A stretch of 64,000 nt of DNA from Actinophytocola oryzae (lineage in GTDB: Bacteria; Actinomycetota; Actinomycetes; Mycobacteriales; Pseudonocardiaceae), in NCBI RefSeq assembly GCF_004364325.1, contig NZ_SOCP01000001.1, positions 620,001-684,000 of the forward strand, in the 5' to 3' direction. Shown here one piece after another: positions 43,054 to 54,309 of this stretch. How positions within the stretch are numbered: position 1 is the first letter of the stretch; every line of letters begins with the position of its first letter. The translations under genes and the position numbers were made by a program. Under the pieces are notes generated by a model. The model was not told the origin of the DNA. It was given only the letters and a program-made list of their open reading frames with translations, and did not search any database.

Positions 43054-43779
43054 ATGAGTGCTACAGCGTCCGTCGGTCAGCGGCTGGCCGACCTGCACGG
43101 CAGTCTCAGCCCGGCAGAGCAGGCGAACCTCAAGCTCATTCTCGGTCTCTCCGCCGGGCATCTCGTGCCGGAACAGGGCCCAGGCTCCGCGCGTGGCCGG
43201 GTGGCCGTGTCCGAGGCACTGGAACTGTTGTGCCCCTACGACGTCGCGGACCCCCGTGGTGCGCAGTACCGTGGACGGCCGGAACTGCTGACCGACGAAC
43301 TGCTGGCCACGCTGATCGCGGAGGCCGAGGAGGTCGGCGAGACCGCGGTGCCGTTCGACGAGCACTACCTCGGCTGCGGCGGCCCGGTCGCCGACCGGGT
43401 GGCGACCAGTCGCGAACTCACCTCGCTCGTCCGGTCGGTCGTGCCTGGTGCCGAGCCGACCGGCATCGCGAGCTACCTGTTCTACCGGGACGCGGGCCAG
43501 GGGATCATCCCGCACATCGACACGGACATCTTCTCGCTGAACGTGCTCATGATGCTGGCACACGAGATCCCGGGCGACCCGACCACGTCCTCCGCGCTGT
43601 ACATGCACTACCCGGACGGCTCCGACGAGCGTTTCCAGCTCACGCCGGGCGAGGTCGTGATCTTCCTCGCCGGGACGCAGGCGCACAGCCGCACCCCGAT
43701 CGTCTTCGGGGAGCGCGTCACGATCCTGACGTTCGGGTTCATGCCGCAGGGTGCGCCGATCGGGAACTACCGTCGATGA
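43054..43779 (+). CDS. 2OG-Fe(II)-type oxygenase, second copy
   Basis: 241 aa, a clear paralogue of the preceding protein. The N-terminal motif is DLHGSLSPAEQANLKLIL. The iron site is H154, D156 (IPHIDTDIFSLNV) and H211 (AHSRTP), with R221 as the likely 2-oxoglutarate ligand. The two enzymes differ between domains enough to suggest distinct reactions in one pathway. Its stop overlaps the ATG of the carbamoyltransferase gene (ATGA). Confidence 0.7.
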   Translation: MSATASVGQRLADLHGSLSPAEQANLKLILGLSAGHLVPEQGPGSARGRVAVSEALELLCPYDVADPRGAQYRGRPELLTDELLATLIAEAEEVGETAVPFDEHYLGCGGPVADRVATSRELTSLVRSVVPGAEPTGIASYLFYRDAGQGIIPHIDTDIFSLNVLMMLAHEIPGDPTTSSALYMHYPDGSDERFQLTPGEVVIFLAGTQAHSRTPIVFGERVTILTFGFMPQGAPIGNYRR

Positions 43780-45662
43780 CCACCGTCCTCGGCATCCACT
43801 GTGGACACGAGGCCTCCTGTGCCGTCGTACGTGACGGTGTCGTCGTCGCGGCCATCCAGCAGGAACGGGTGACCAGGACGAAGTACGACGGCCAGGAGTG
43901 CCTGTCCAACCGTCTGCCCGTGCTCGAGGTGCTGGCGGCGGCGGGCACCTCGCTCGCGGACGTCGACGTCATCGTGTCGTCGTTCCAGGCGGCCGGGCCG
44001 TCCGCCGTCGGCCTGCAACGACCACTGTTCACCTCGGACTTCGACCGGTTCGACCCGTTCGACGAGCGGCACTTCGCGGTGTCCCACCACGTCGCGCACG
44101 CGGCGTGCACCGCCGGGCTCTCGGGGTTCGCCTCCGCCGCCGTGCTCGTGTCCGACAGCGCGGGCACCTCGTCGCGGGACGGCAGGGACTTCCACGAGCC
44201 GTTCGGCGACTTCTTCGCGCGCTACACCGCCGACGACACCGACACCGCGTTGTTCACCGAGATGCGTTCGGTCTACCGGTTCACCTCGGGCCGGTTCGAG
44301 CTGCTGGCACGGGACTTCGCCGCGCCGCACAACCAGCCCGACGTCCACGTGCAGGGCGAGGCCAGCCTCTACGACAACGTCGCGCGGTTCCTGTTCCGCA
44401 AGGAGCACGCACACGGTCAGCTCATGGCGCTCGGCGGGATCCCGTTCACCGGCCCGCCGCGACTGTCCACAGCGGACATCGTCGAGTCCGGGACGCCGCC
44501 GAGGGTGCGCAACGGCTGGCAGCGGCTGCGTGCGCACGCCGACCCCGTGGCCGACGCGGACATCGCTTCGGTCGTGCAGGACGCGTTCACCGAGTTGGTC
44601 GTCCACCAGGCGGAACGGGCCGTCGGACTGGCGGGGGAGCGCCGGATCTGCTGCGCGGGCGGGGTTTTCCTCAACCTGACCGGCAACACCGCGATCGCCG
44701 GGCTCGACGGCGTCGACGACGTGTACGTGCCGTCGTGTCCGCACGACGCGGGCATCTCGATCGGCGCCGCGTTCCTCGGGTACTACCGCCACGTCTCGGA
44801 ACCGGCCGTGCGTGGCCGGGTCAGGTCCGACTTCCTCGGCAGGCACGCCGACGAGATCGACGTCGAACTCGCCGCGCGGTACGGCTTCGCGGAGGCCGTG
44901 TCCACCGAGAAGCTGCTGCACGAGGCCGCGCAGACGCTGGTCGGCGGCGCGATCATCGCCCGTTACGCGGGCCGGGCCGAGTTCGGGCCGCGTGCGCTCG
45001 GCAACCGCTCGATCCTGTGCCACCCGGTCGGCTGCCGGGACGCCAGGTCGCGGCTCAACACCGTCAAGGGCCGCCAGTGGTGGCGGCCGGTCGCGCCGAT
45101 CGTGCGGGTCGAGGACGTGGACACCTACTTCACCGGGCCCGCCGAGTCGCCGTTCATGAACTTCAACTTCACCGTCCGCGAGGAGTACCGGGATCCGCTC
45201 GCCGAGGCACTGCACCTGGACGGCACCGCGCGGGTCCAGACGGTGACGGCCGCCGACAACCCGGTCATCCACCGCCTGCTGGGCCGGGTGGCCGACCTCG
45301 GCGCCCTGCCGGTGCTGATCAACACGTCGCTGAACGGGCCGGGCGAGCCGATTCTCGAGTCCGCCGACGAGGTGCTGCGGTTCGTGCGGCGCACGGCCGT
45401 CGACCACCTGCTGACCGACGCGCGCCTGTTCGTGCCGCCCGACGTCCCCGACCTGGTCGAGGTCCGGCCCAGGCCGGGGGCGGCGCTCGCCGCCTTCGGC
45501 AGCGGCCGGGACCGGAAGTACCTGCTCAGCGACGTCGACACGGCCGAGTCCATCGACCGCGACCTCTTCCTGGCGCTGTGCGGCGAGCAGGCCGTCACGG
45601 TCGACCGGCACGAGCACCACGTCGCGAAGCTGATCGAGACGGGCCTGCTCGTTGAGCACTGA
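43776..45662 (+). CDS. TobZ/NodU-family O-carbamoyltransferase
   Basis: 628 aa, usual family length. The N-terminal Kae1-like domain opens VLGIHCGHEASCAVV and carries the metal-binding HHVAHAA. The C-terminal YrdC-like part has FGPRALGNRSILCHP and NTVKGRQWWRPVAP, both family hallmarks. These enzymes use carbamoyl phosphate and ATP to carbamoylate a hydroxyl group, usually in antibiotics or Nod factors. A hydroxyl made by the neighbouring oxygenases is an attractive acceptor. It overlaps genes on both sides. Confidence 0.9.
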   Translation: MTTVLGIHCGHEASCAVVRDGVVVAAIQQERVTRTKYDGQECLSNRLPVLEVLAAAGTSLADVDVIVSSFQAAGPSAVGLQRPLFTSDFDRFDPFDERHFAVSHHVAHAACTAGLSGFASAAVLVSDSAGTSSRDGRDFHEPFGDFFARYTADDTDTALFTEMRSVYRFTSGRFELLARDFAAPHNQPDVHVQGEASLYDNVARFLFRKEHAHGQLMALGGIPFTGPPRLSTADIVESGTPPRVRNGWQRLRAHADPVADADIASVVQDAFTELVVHQAERAVGLAGERRICCAGGVFLNLTGNTAIAGLDGVDDVYVPSCPHDAGISIGAAFLGYYRHVSEPAVRGRVRSDFLGRHADEIDVELAARYGFAEAVSTEKLLHEAAQTLVGGAIIARYAGRAEFGPRALGNRSILCHPVGCRDARSRLNTVKGRQWWRPVAPIVRVEDVDTYFTGPAESPFMNFNFTVREEYRDPLAEALHLDGTARVQTVTAADNPVIHRLLGRVADLGALPVLINTSLNGPGEPILESADEVLRFVRRTAVDHLLTDARLFVPPDVPDLVEVRPRPGAALAAFGSGRDRKYLLSDVDTAESIDRDLFLALCGEQAVTVDRHEHHVAKLIETGLLVEH

Positions 45663-46896
45663 CATGCACGCGCCGACCTGGCACCCGGCGCTGACCCGCA
45701 GGCTGTCCACGGCGACGTTCGTGTCCTTCTTCGCCATCGCGGTCATCGAGTTCGCGGTGCCGTTCGTCGCGGTCGCCACCCTCGGGGCGAACGCCATGGT
45801 CGTCGCCGTGCTCGGCGTCTGCCGGTTCGCGCCGCAGGTGGTGTTCGCCCGTGCCGCGACGGCCGCGGTCAACCGCTACGACCAGCGCACGGTCATGCTC
45901 GCGTCGGAAGTCCTGCGCGTGCTCGCGTTCGTGCTGTCCGCCGTCGCGCTGCTGGCCTCGCCGGTCGTCGGGTTCGCCGTGTTCGCGCTGGCCAACATCT
46001 CGCTCGGGTTCGGCTCGGTCCTGACCGGGGTGGCCGTGGCCGTGCTCGTGCCGCTCGCGTTCGACGACGAGGAACTGCCCCGGGTCTACTCGCGGCTCGG
46101 CATGGCGGAGTCGCTCGCGGACGGGGGTGGCCCGTTCTTCGCCGGGCTGGCGCTGGCCGCGTTCGACGTCTCCGGCACGTTCGTCGTCGCCGCGGTCCTG
46201 GCCGCGGGTGCGTGCCTGCTGCTGCGCACGATGCCGAGGACACACGTCACCGAGCCGGTCGAGGCCGGTCCGGTCCGGGACCGCTCGTCGCTGCGGCACG
46301 GCCTGCGGGTCAACTTCGCGACCAGGCCGCTGCGGGTGCTGACCGGCTGGGCGCTGGCCTACAACCTGGGCCAGTGCACGATCGAGGCGATGCTGCTCAT
46401 CGCGATCCTGGAGCGGACGAGCATCGGGGCGGCCGGGTACGGCCTGATCAAGACGGGTGCGGTGCTGTGTGCCGCGCTCGGCGCCTACCTCGCGACCAGG
46501 CTGCCGATGGCGCTCGCGGGCGGGTGGGGGATCTCGCTGTTCGGGTTCGGCGCGATCGGCTCGTACGTGTTGCTCGGTATCGGCCTCTACGCGCCGGGTG
46601 CGCTGGGTGTCGGGTTCATCGTGGCCGGTTTCGCGCTGGACGAGCTGTGTTCCGGTGTCGTCCTCGTGCTGATCCAGACGTTCCGCGCCCGTGCGATCTC
46701 GAACCAGGACCGGGCCGCGGCGACGGCGGGCTACCGGGCCGCGAACCTCACCGCGGTGCCGGTCGGGTTCCTGCTCGGCGGCACGCTGGGGCTGGTCCTG
46801 TCGCCGTCGCTGACGATCCTGGTGGTCGGTGTCGCGATGCTAGGGTTCGGGCTTGTGATCTGGACACCACAAGTGCGTTCCGCAGCGACCACGTGA
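45652..46896 (+). CDS. MFS transporter, probable exporter of the operon product
   Basis: 414 aa with about twelve transmembrane helices. The MFS pattern is plain, with a 40-residue cytoplasmic loop between helices six and seven (MPRTHVTEPVEAGPVRDR). The start is the TTG at 45652, or ATG 45664. It overlaps the carbamoyltransferase end by 11 bp and the GNAT start by 4 bp. Its place last but one suggests export or self-protection. Confidence 0.85.
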   Translation: MSTDMHAPTWHPALTRRLSTATFVSFFAIAVIEFAVPFVAVATLGANAMVVAVLGVCRFAPQVVFARAATAAVNRYDQRTVMLASEVLRVLAFVLSAVALLASPVVGFAVFALANISLGFGSVLTGVAVAVLVPLAFDDEELPRVYSRLGMAESLADGGGPFFAGLALAAFDVSGTFVVAAVLAAGACLLLRTMPRTHVTEPVEAGPVRDRSSLRHGLRVNFATRPLRVLTGWALAYNLGQCTIEAMLLIAILERTSIGAAGYGLIKTGAVLCAALGAYLATRLPMALAGGWGISLFGFGAIGSYVLLGIGLYAPGALGVGFIVAGFALDELCSGVVLVLIQTFRARAISNQDRAAATAGYRAANLTAVPVGFLLGGTLGLVLSPSLTILVVGVAMLGFGLVIWTPQVRSAATT

Positions 46897-47426
46897 AGGG
46901 TGCGCCCGACCCGTCGATCCTCACGAAGCGGCTGGTGTTGTCCCGGATCGCCCGTGCCGACGTCGACGACCTCGTCGCGATGCTGCGCAACCCCGGGCTG
47001 TACGGCTTCATCGGCGACGCGCCGGCGTCCGAGGCCGACGCGAGGGCCCGCGCCGAGCGCTGGCTCGCCGGCTCGCCCGACCCGACCGTGTTGTGGATCA
47101 ACTACGTGGCCCGCACGCGTGAGGACGGCATGCTCGTCGGCCTCGCGCAGGCGACCGTGCTGCGTGCCAGCGAGACGGTCTTCGGCCAGTGCGAGATCGC
47201 CTACCTCGTCGACCCGCCCGCGCAGCGGCACGGGTACGGCGCCGAGATGATGGTCGGCTTCTGCGTGGAGCTGAACGGGACGCTGGCGCCCGAGGAGTTC
47301 ACCGCGCACATCTTTCCTGGGCACACGGCGTCGGAAGGCGTCGCGAAGGCCGTCGGTCTGTCCCCGACCGAGGACTATGTCGACGGTGAGCGGGTCTGGC
47401 GGGCGACAGCGTCCCGGATGGGCTAG
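46893..47426 (+). CDS. GNAT acetyltransferase (RimJ/RimL-like)
   Basis: 177 aa. ILTKRLVLSRIARADVDDL opens a RimL-type fold, and the acetyl-CoA loop is QRHGYGAEMM. It is coupled (GTGA) to the MFS gene. In such a locus it may N-acetylate the product for self-resistance or finish a tailoring step. It ends 21 bp before the palindrome of the FabG operon. Confidence 0.8.
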   Translation: MKGAPDPSILTKRLVLSRIARADVDDLVAMLRNPGLYGFIGDAPASEADARARAERWLAGSPDPTVLWINYVARTREDGMLVGLAQATVLRASETVFGQCEIAYLVDPPAQRHGYGAEMMVGFCVELNGTLAPEEFTAHIFPGHTASEGVAKAVGLSPTEDYVDGERVWRATASRMG

Positions 47427-47447
47427 ACCGGGGCGCAACCCCTGGCT

Positions 47448-47474
47448 AGTATCTGCACTCGGAGTGCAAATACT
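47448..47474. promoter_or_regulatory. 27-bp operator palindrome before the FabG gene
   Basis: The half-site AGTATCTGCACTC is mirrored on both sides of a central G with one mismatch over 13 positions. It lies 14 bp before the ATG at 47488 and overlaps the ribosome-site region, so a bound repressor would block expression. The size and form suit a TetR-family regulator; the TetR encoded at 52682 is a candidate. Confidence 0.65.
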
Positions 47475-47487
47475 TCGGGAGGTCACC

Positions 47488-48222
47488 ATGGCTCGAGTCG
47501 CGATCGTCACCGGGGCCGCTCGCGGTATCGGCGCCGCCACCGCGCGCCGCCTCGCCGCCGACGGGATGTCCGTCGCCGTCCTGGATCTCACCGAGGCCGA
47601 CGCCAAGCCGGTCGCGGACGACATCGGGGGCATCGCGGTCGGTGCCGACGTATCGGACACCGACCAGGTCGCTGCCGCCGTCGCCCGCGTCGCCGACGAG
47701 CTGGGGCCGCCGACCGTGCTGGTCAACAACGCCGGTGTCACGCGGGACAACCTGCTCTTCAAGATGACCGACACCGACTGGGACACCGTGCTCGGCGTGC
47801 ACCTGCGGGGTGCGTTCCTGATGTCGCGGGCCGTGCAGGGGCACATGGTCGGCGAGAAGTGGGGCAGGATCGTGAACCTGTCCAGTACCTCCGCGCTCGG
47901 CAACCGTGGCCAGGCCAACTACGCCGCGGCGAAGGCCGGGATGCAGGGCTTCACCAAGACGCTCGCGATCGAGCTGGGCAGGTTCGGGGTGACGGTCAAC
48001 GCCATCGCGCCCGGGTTCATCGCCACGGACATGACGAAGGCGACGGCCGCGCGTATCGGTGAGGACTGGGACGGGTACGTCGCCAAGAGGGCCGCGGCGA
48101 TTCCGGTCGCGCGGGCCGGTGAGCCGGACGACATCGCGAACGCGGTCGCGTTCTTCGTCGGGGAGGCCGCCGGGTTCGTGTCCGGGCAGGTTCTGTACGT
48201 CGCCGGTGGACCGAAGGGCTGA
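47488..48222 (+). CDS. SDR 3-oxoacyl-reductase/3-hydroxyacyl-CoA dehydrogenase (FabG-like)
   Basis: 244 aa. The classical SDR pattern TGAARGIG (residues 8-15), NNAG and YAAAKAG is complete. The acyl substrate could be bound to ACP or CoA; the context of acyl-CoA genes favours beta-oxidation. It is the first gene after the 27-bp palindrome, followed 4 bp later by an enoyl-CoA hydratase gene. Confidence 0.88.
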   Translation: MARVAIVTGAARGIGAATARRLAADGMSVAVLDLTEADAKPVADDIGGIAVGADVSDTDQVAAAVARVADELGPPTVLVNNAGVTRDNLLFKMTDTDWDTVLGVHLRGAFLMSRAVQGHMVGEKWGRIVNLSSTSALGNRGQANYAAAKAGMQGFTKTLAIELGRFGVTVNAIAPGFIATDMTKATAARIGEDWDGYVAKRAAAIPVARAGEPDDIANAVAFFVGEAAGFVSGQVLYVAGGPKG

Positions 48223-48225
48223 GCC

Positions 48226-49044
48226 ATGCGTGAGATCGAGACCGGTACCGGAGACCTGCTGGCACACGTCGAGCGTGGTGTCGGGGTGGTGACCCTGAAC
48301 CGGCCGGAGCGGCGCAACGCGCTCACGCAGGAGATGCTCTCGGCGCTGGCCACGGTGCTGCCGGAGCTGGCGGCTGCCGAGGACGTGCGGGCCGTCGTGC
48401 TGACCGGCGCGGGGCCGGCGTTCTGCGCGGGTGGGGACGTGAAGGCGTTCGCCGCCCGAGGTGGGGAGGGCGGCGGGACCACCGTGCCGCACGAGGAGCG
48501 GATCAGGCGCCAGCAGGCGATGCAGCGGGCCACGGTCGGTTGTCTGTACGACTTTCCCAAGCCGACGGTCGCGGCGTTGACGGGTGCCGCAGCCGGGGCG
48601 GGGCTGGGGTTCGCGCTCGCGTGCGACCTGCGGATCGGACACGCGAAGACGGTGTTCGCGACCGCGTTCGGCAAGGTCGGACTGTCCGGTGACTATGGTG
48701 CGACGTGGTTGCTGTCGCGGCTCGTCGGGCCCGCGCGGGCCAGGCGCGCGATGTTCCTCGGCGAACGGATCGACGCGGCCACCGCCGAGCGGTGGGGGAT
48801 GCTCGACTGGGTCGTCGAGGCGGACGAGGTGGCCGGGTTCGCCCTCACGACGGCCGCCGAGCTGGCGGCCGGGTCGCCTGAGTCACTCGCCGCCATCAAG
48901 CAGAACCTGCTTGACGCACAACGGTTCGACCTCGTCGACGCGATGGACCGCGAGGTGCCCCGCCACCTCGCGTGCGGCCTCACCGACAACCACAAGGAAG
49001 CGGTGCAGGCGTTCGTGGAGAAGCGCCCGCCGGTCTTCAGCTGA
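48226..49044 (+). CDS. enoyl-CoA hydratase/isomerase
   Basis: 272 aa. The crotonase fold has the oxyanion-hole segments VVLTGAGPAFCAGGDVKAF and ALTGAAAGAGLGFALACD. The glutamates normally used for hydration are not clearly both present (residues near SGDYGATW), so isomerase or hydrolase activity is possible. The gene is coupled to FabG. Its last 35 bp resemble the antisense tail of the thiolase gene downstream. Confidence 0.85.
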   Translation: MREIETGTGDLLAHVERGVGVVTLNRPERRNALTQEMLSALATVLPELAAAEDVRAVVLTGAGPAFCAGGDVKAFAARGGEGGGTTVPHEERIRRQQAMQRATVGCLYDFPKPTVAALTGAAAGAGLGFALACDLRIGHAKTVFATAFGKVGLSGDYGATWLLSRLVGPARARRAMFLGERIDAATAERWGMLDWVVEADEVAGFALTTAAELAAGSPESLAAIKQNLLDAQRFDLVDAMDREVPRHLACGLTDNHKEAVQAFVEKRPPVFS

Positions 49045-49212
49045 GCTGTTGCCGAACTGACGATGGTGAGGCGGTGCGGGGTGTTCGTGAAGAATGCGCG
49101 CCCGTTCCAGCTGAGTCGCTGAAGCGTCAGGGCCATGCCTCGGCCACCGCCGACTGCACGGAGGCAGGTGCGGGCGTTCGTGCGGACCGTCCGCCGGTCT
49201 TCGGTCGAGGTG
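49045..49212. repeat. degenerate copies of flanking gene ends
   Basis: The run from 49083 to about 49159 matches, with scattered changes, 49220 to about 49295, which holds the 3' end of the thiolase gene (CAGCTGAGTCGCT against CAGCTGAGCCGCT, then GCCATGCC and GGCC-CCGCCG). Its first part also matches the end of the enoyl-CoA hydratase gene from 49011 (GTTCGTGGAGAAGCGCCCGC). A weaker copy starts near 49174. No gene is present here. Confidence 0.55.
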
Positions 49213-49240
49213 GGCGGGCGTTCGTGGACGAACGCCCGCC
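49213..49240. terminator. bidirectional hairpin terminator
   Basis: A perfect 12-bp stem, GGCGGGCGTTCG with its complement, closes a TGGA loop. It ends 4 bp before the thiolase stop and lies between convergent operons, so it can serve both. Confidence 0.65.
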
Positions 49241-49244
49241 GTTC

Positions 49245-50474
49245 TCAGCTGAGCCGCTCCAGCACCATCGCCATGCCCTGGCCGCCGCCGACGCACATCG
49301 TCTCCAGGCCGATCTGCCTGTCGCGGGTGCGCAGGCCGTTCAGCAGTGTCGTCGTGATCCGGGCGCCGGTCATGCCGAACGGGTGGCCGAGCGCGATGGC
49401 GCCGCCGTGCACGTTCAGGGTGTCCGGGTCGAACGGGTCGATCCCCAGCTGCCGCGCCGAGGGCAGCACCTGCGCGGCGAACGCCTCGTTGATCTCCACC
49501 AGGTCCACGTCGTCGATGGACATGCCCGCGTTGGCCAGCGCACGCCTGGACGCCTCCACCGGTCCGAGACCCATGATCTCCGGTGACAGCCCCGAAACCC
49601 CCGTCGACACGACCCGCGCCAGCGGTGTGATGCCCAGTTCCCGCGCCTTCGTGTCCGACATGACCACGAGTGCCGCCGCACCGTCGTTGAGGGGGCAGCA
49701 GTTGCCCGCCGTGACCCGCCCGTCCGGACGGAACACCGGCGCCAGCTTGCCTACCGCCTCGTAGGTCACCCCGGCACGTGGGCCGTCGTCGGTGGACACG
49801 ACGGTGCCGTCCGGCATCGTGACCGGGGTGATCTCGCGTGCGAAGAAGCCGTCCGCGATGGCCTTCTCCGCGAGGTTCTGCGACCGCACCGCGAAGGTGT
49901 CCATGTCCTCCCGGGTCACCCCTTCCGACAGGGCGACGTTCTCCGCGGTCTGTCCCATCGGGACGTACACGTCCGGCAGCGACCCGTCGAACCGGGGATC
50001 GTGCCACTCGTCGGCGCCGTCGTCGGTGACCGTGCGGGTGCGGGCCTGGGCGTCGGCGAAACGCGGGTTGTGGGTGCCGGGAGCGGAGTCCGAGCTGCCC
50101 TTGTCCATTCTGGACACCGTCTCCACGCCCGCGCTGACGAACACGTCGCCCTCGCCCGCACGGATCGCGTGCATGGCCATCCGCGTGGTCTGCACCGACG
50201 ACGCGCAGTACCGGGTCACGGTCGTGCCGGGCACGCTGTCGTACCCCAGCAGCACGGCCACCACCCGGCCCATGTTGAAGCCCTGCTCACCGCCCGGCCT
50301 GCCGCAGCCGAGCATGAGGTCGTCGATGTCCGCCGGGTCGAGCTGCGGCACCTGGTCGAGTGCGGCACGCACGATCTGTGCGGCCAGGTCGTCGGGGCGG
50401 ATCGTGGTCATCGAGCCCTTGCGGGCACGTCCGATCGGGGAGCGGGCGGCTGCGACGATCACTGCCTCGGGCAT
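49245..50474 (-). CDS. acetyl-CoA acetyltransferase (thiolase, FadA-type)
   Basis: 409 aa. The acyl-accepting C90 is in RYCASS; NEAFA, GGAIALGHP and CVGGGQG complete the active site. Such thiolases release acetyl-CoA or propionyl-CoA from 3-ketoacyl-CoA; the sequence resembles those of the steroid side-chain type, but that is not certain. It is the last visible gene of the minus-strand operon. Confidence 0.9.
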   Translation of the reverse strand: MPEAVIVAAARSPIGRARKGSMTTIRPDDLAAQIVRAALDQVPQLDPADIDDLMLGCGRPGGEQGFNMGRVVAVLLGYDSVPGTTVTRYCASSVQTTRMAMHAIRAGEGDVFVSAGVETVSRMDKGSSDSAPGTHNPRFADAQARTRTVTDDGADEWHDPRFDGSLPDVYVPMGQTAENVALSEGVTREDMDTFAVRSQNLAEKAIADGFFAREITPVTMPDGTVVSTDDGPRAGVTYEAVGKLAPVFRPDGRVTAGNCCPLNDGAAALVVMSDTKARELGITPLARVVSTGVSGLSPEIMGLGPVEASRRALANAGMSIDDVDLVEINEAFAAQVLPSARQLGIDPFDPDTLNVHGGAIALGHPFGMTGARITTTLLNGLRTRDRQIGLETMCVGGGQGMAMVLERLS

Positions 50475-50485
50475 TGACTGTCCTT

Positions 50486-51697
50486 TCAGGAGCGATACTT
50501 GGCTAGCTCACGACGGGAAAGGGAACGCTTGTGCACCTCGTCCGGGCCGTCGGCCAGGCGGAGGGTGCGGGTGCTCGACCACAGCTGCGCGAGCGGGAAG
50601 TCCTGGCTCACGCCCGCCGCGCCGTGCACCTGGATGGCCTTGTCGAGGATCCACTCGACCGCACTGGGGGTCGCGATCTTGATGGACTGGATCTCGGTGT
50701 GCGCGCCCTGGTTGCCGACGGTGTCCATCAGCCACGCGGTCTTGAGCACCAGCAGCCGCAGCTGCTCGATCCGCACGCGTGACTCCGCGATCCAGTCCCG
50801 CACGACCCCCTGCTCCGCCACCGGCTTGCCGAACGCCGTGCGGTCCAACGCCCTGCGGCACATCAGCTCAACGGCCCGCTCGGCGATCCCGATCAACCGC
50901 ATGCAGTGGTGGATCCGGCCGGGGCCTAACCTGGCCTGCGCCATGGCGAAACCGGCGTGCTCGTCGCCCAGCAGGAACGTGACCGGCACGCGGGCGTTGT
51001 CGAACACGATCTCCGCGTGGCCGCCCTTGGTGCCGTCCGGGTAGCCGAAGACGTGCATGCCGCGCCGGACGTCGACGCCGGGGGTGCCGGTCGGGACCAG
51101 CACCATGCTGTGGCGGCGGTGCGGCGGTCCGTCGGGGTCGGTCACGCCCATCACGATCAGCACCCGGCAGTTCGGGTTCATCGCGCCGCTGATGTACCAC
51201 TTGCGCCCGGTGACGACGTACTCGTCGCCGTCGCGGGTGATCGTGGTGGCGATGTTTCGGGCGTCCGAGGATGCCACGTCCGGTTCGGTCATCGCGAACG
51301 CGGACCGGATCTCGCCGTTCAGCAACGGCTTCAGCCACTCGTCCCGCTGCGGTGGCGTGCCGAACATCGACAGCAGCTCCATGTTCCCGGTGTCCGGGGC
51401 CGCGCAGTTCAGCGCGGTCGGCGCGAGACCGGGGCTGCGGCCGGTGATCTCCGCCAGCGGCGCGTACTGCAGGTTGGTCAGGCCGCCGCCGTCCTCACCC
51501 GGCAGGAACAGGTTCCACAGGCCTGCCTCCCGCGCGGCGGCCTTGAGGTCCTCGATGACCGGCGGCGGCGCCCACGGGTCGTCCCGCTCTGCCGCCTGCG
51601 CGGCGTACACGGGCTCCGCCGGGTAGATGTGGGAGTCCATGAACGCGAGCAGCCGCGTCCGCAGCTCCTCGGTCCGCTCGTCGAAACCGAAGTCCAT
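50486..51697 (-). CDS. acyl-CoA dehydrogenase
   Basis: 403 aa. FAMTEPDVASSDA is the FAD-binding motif, and HVFGYPDGTKGGHAEI and VHGAAGVSQDFP mark the C-terminal domain. It oxidises an acyl-CoA to the 2-enoyl form. The family resembles the ACAD10/11-type partners of the APH-like protein encoded upstream, which would suit hydroxyacyl substrates. Gap to the thiolase gene is 11 bp. Confidence 0.88.
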   Translation of the reverse strand: MDFGFDERTEELRTRLLAFMDSHIYPAEPVYAAQAAERDDPWAPPPVIEDLKAAAREAGLWNLFLPGEDGGGLTNLQYAPLAEITGRSPGLAPTALNCAAPDTGNMELLSMFGTPPQRDEWLKPLLNGEIRSAFAMTEPDVASSDARNIATTITRDGDEYVVTGRKWYISGAMNPNCRVLIVMGVTDPDGPPHRRHSMVLVPTGTPGVDVRRGMHVFGYPDGTKGGHAEIVFDNARVPVTFLLGDEHAGFAMAQARLGPGRIHHCMRLIGIAERAVELMCRRALDRTAFGKPVAEQGVVRDWIAESRVRIEQLRLLVLKTAWLMDTVGNQGAHTEIQSIKIATPSAVEWILDKAIQVHGAAGVSQDFPLAQLWSSTRTLRLADGPDEVHKRSLSRRELAKYRS

Positions 51698-51707
51698 GCC
51701 GTTCCTC

Positions 51708-54305
<2,598 letters not shown>

Positions 54306-54309
<4 letters not shown>

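Noticed and set aside
42008..47426. Assignment of the operon to a known lanthipeptide, lasso or NRPS class
   Set aside because: No cyclase, radical SAM enzyme, YcaO, B-protein, peptidase or adenylation domain is present.
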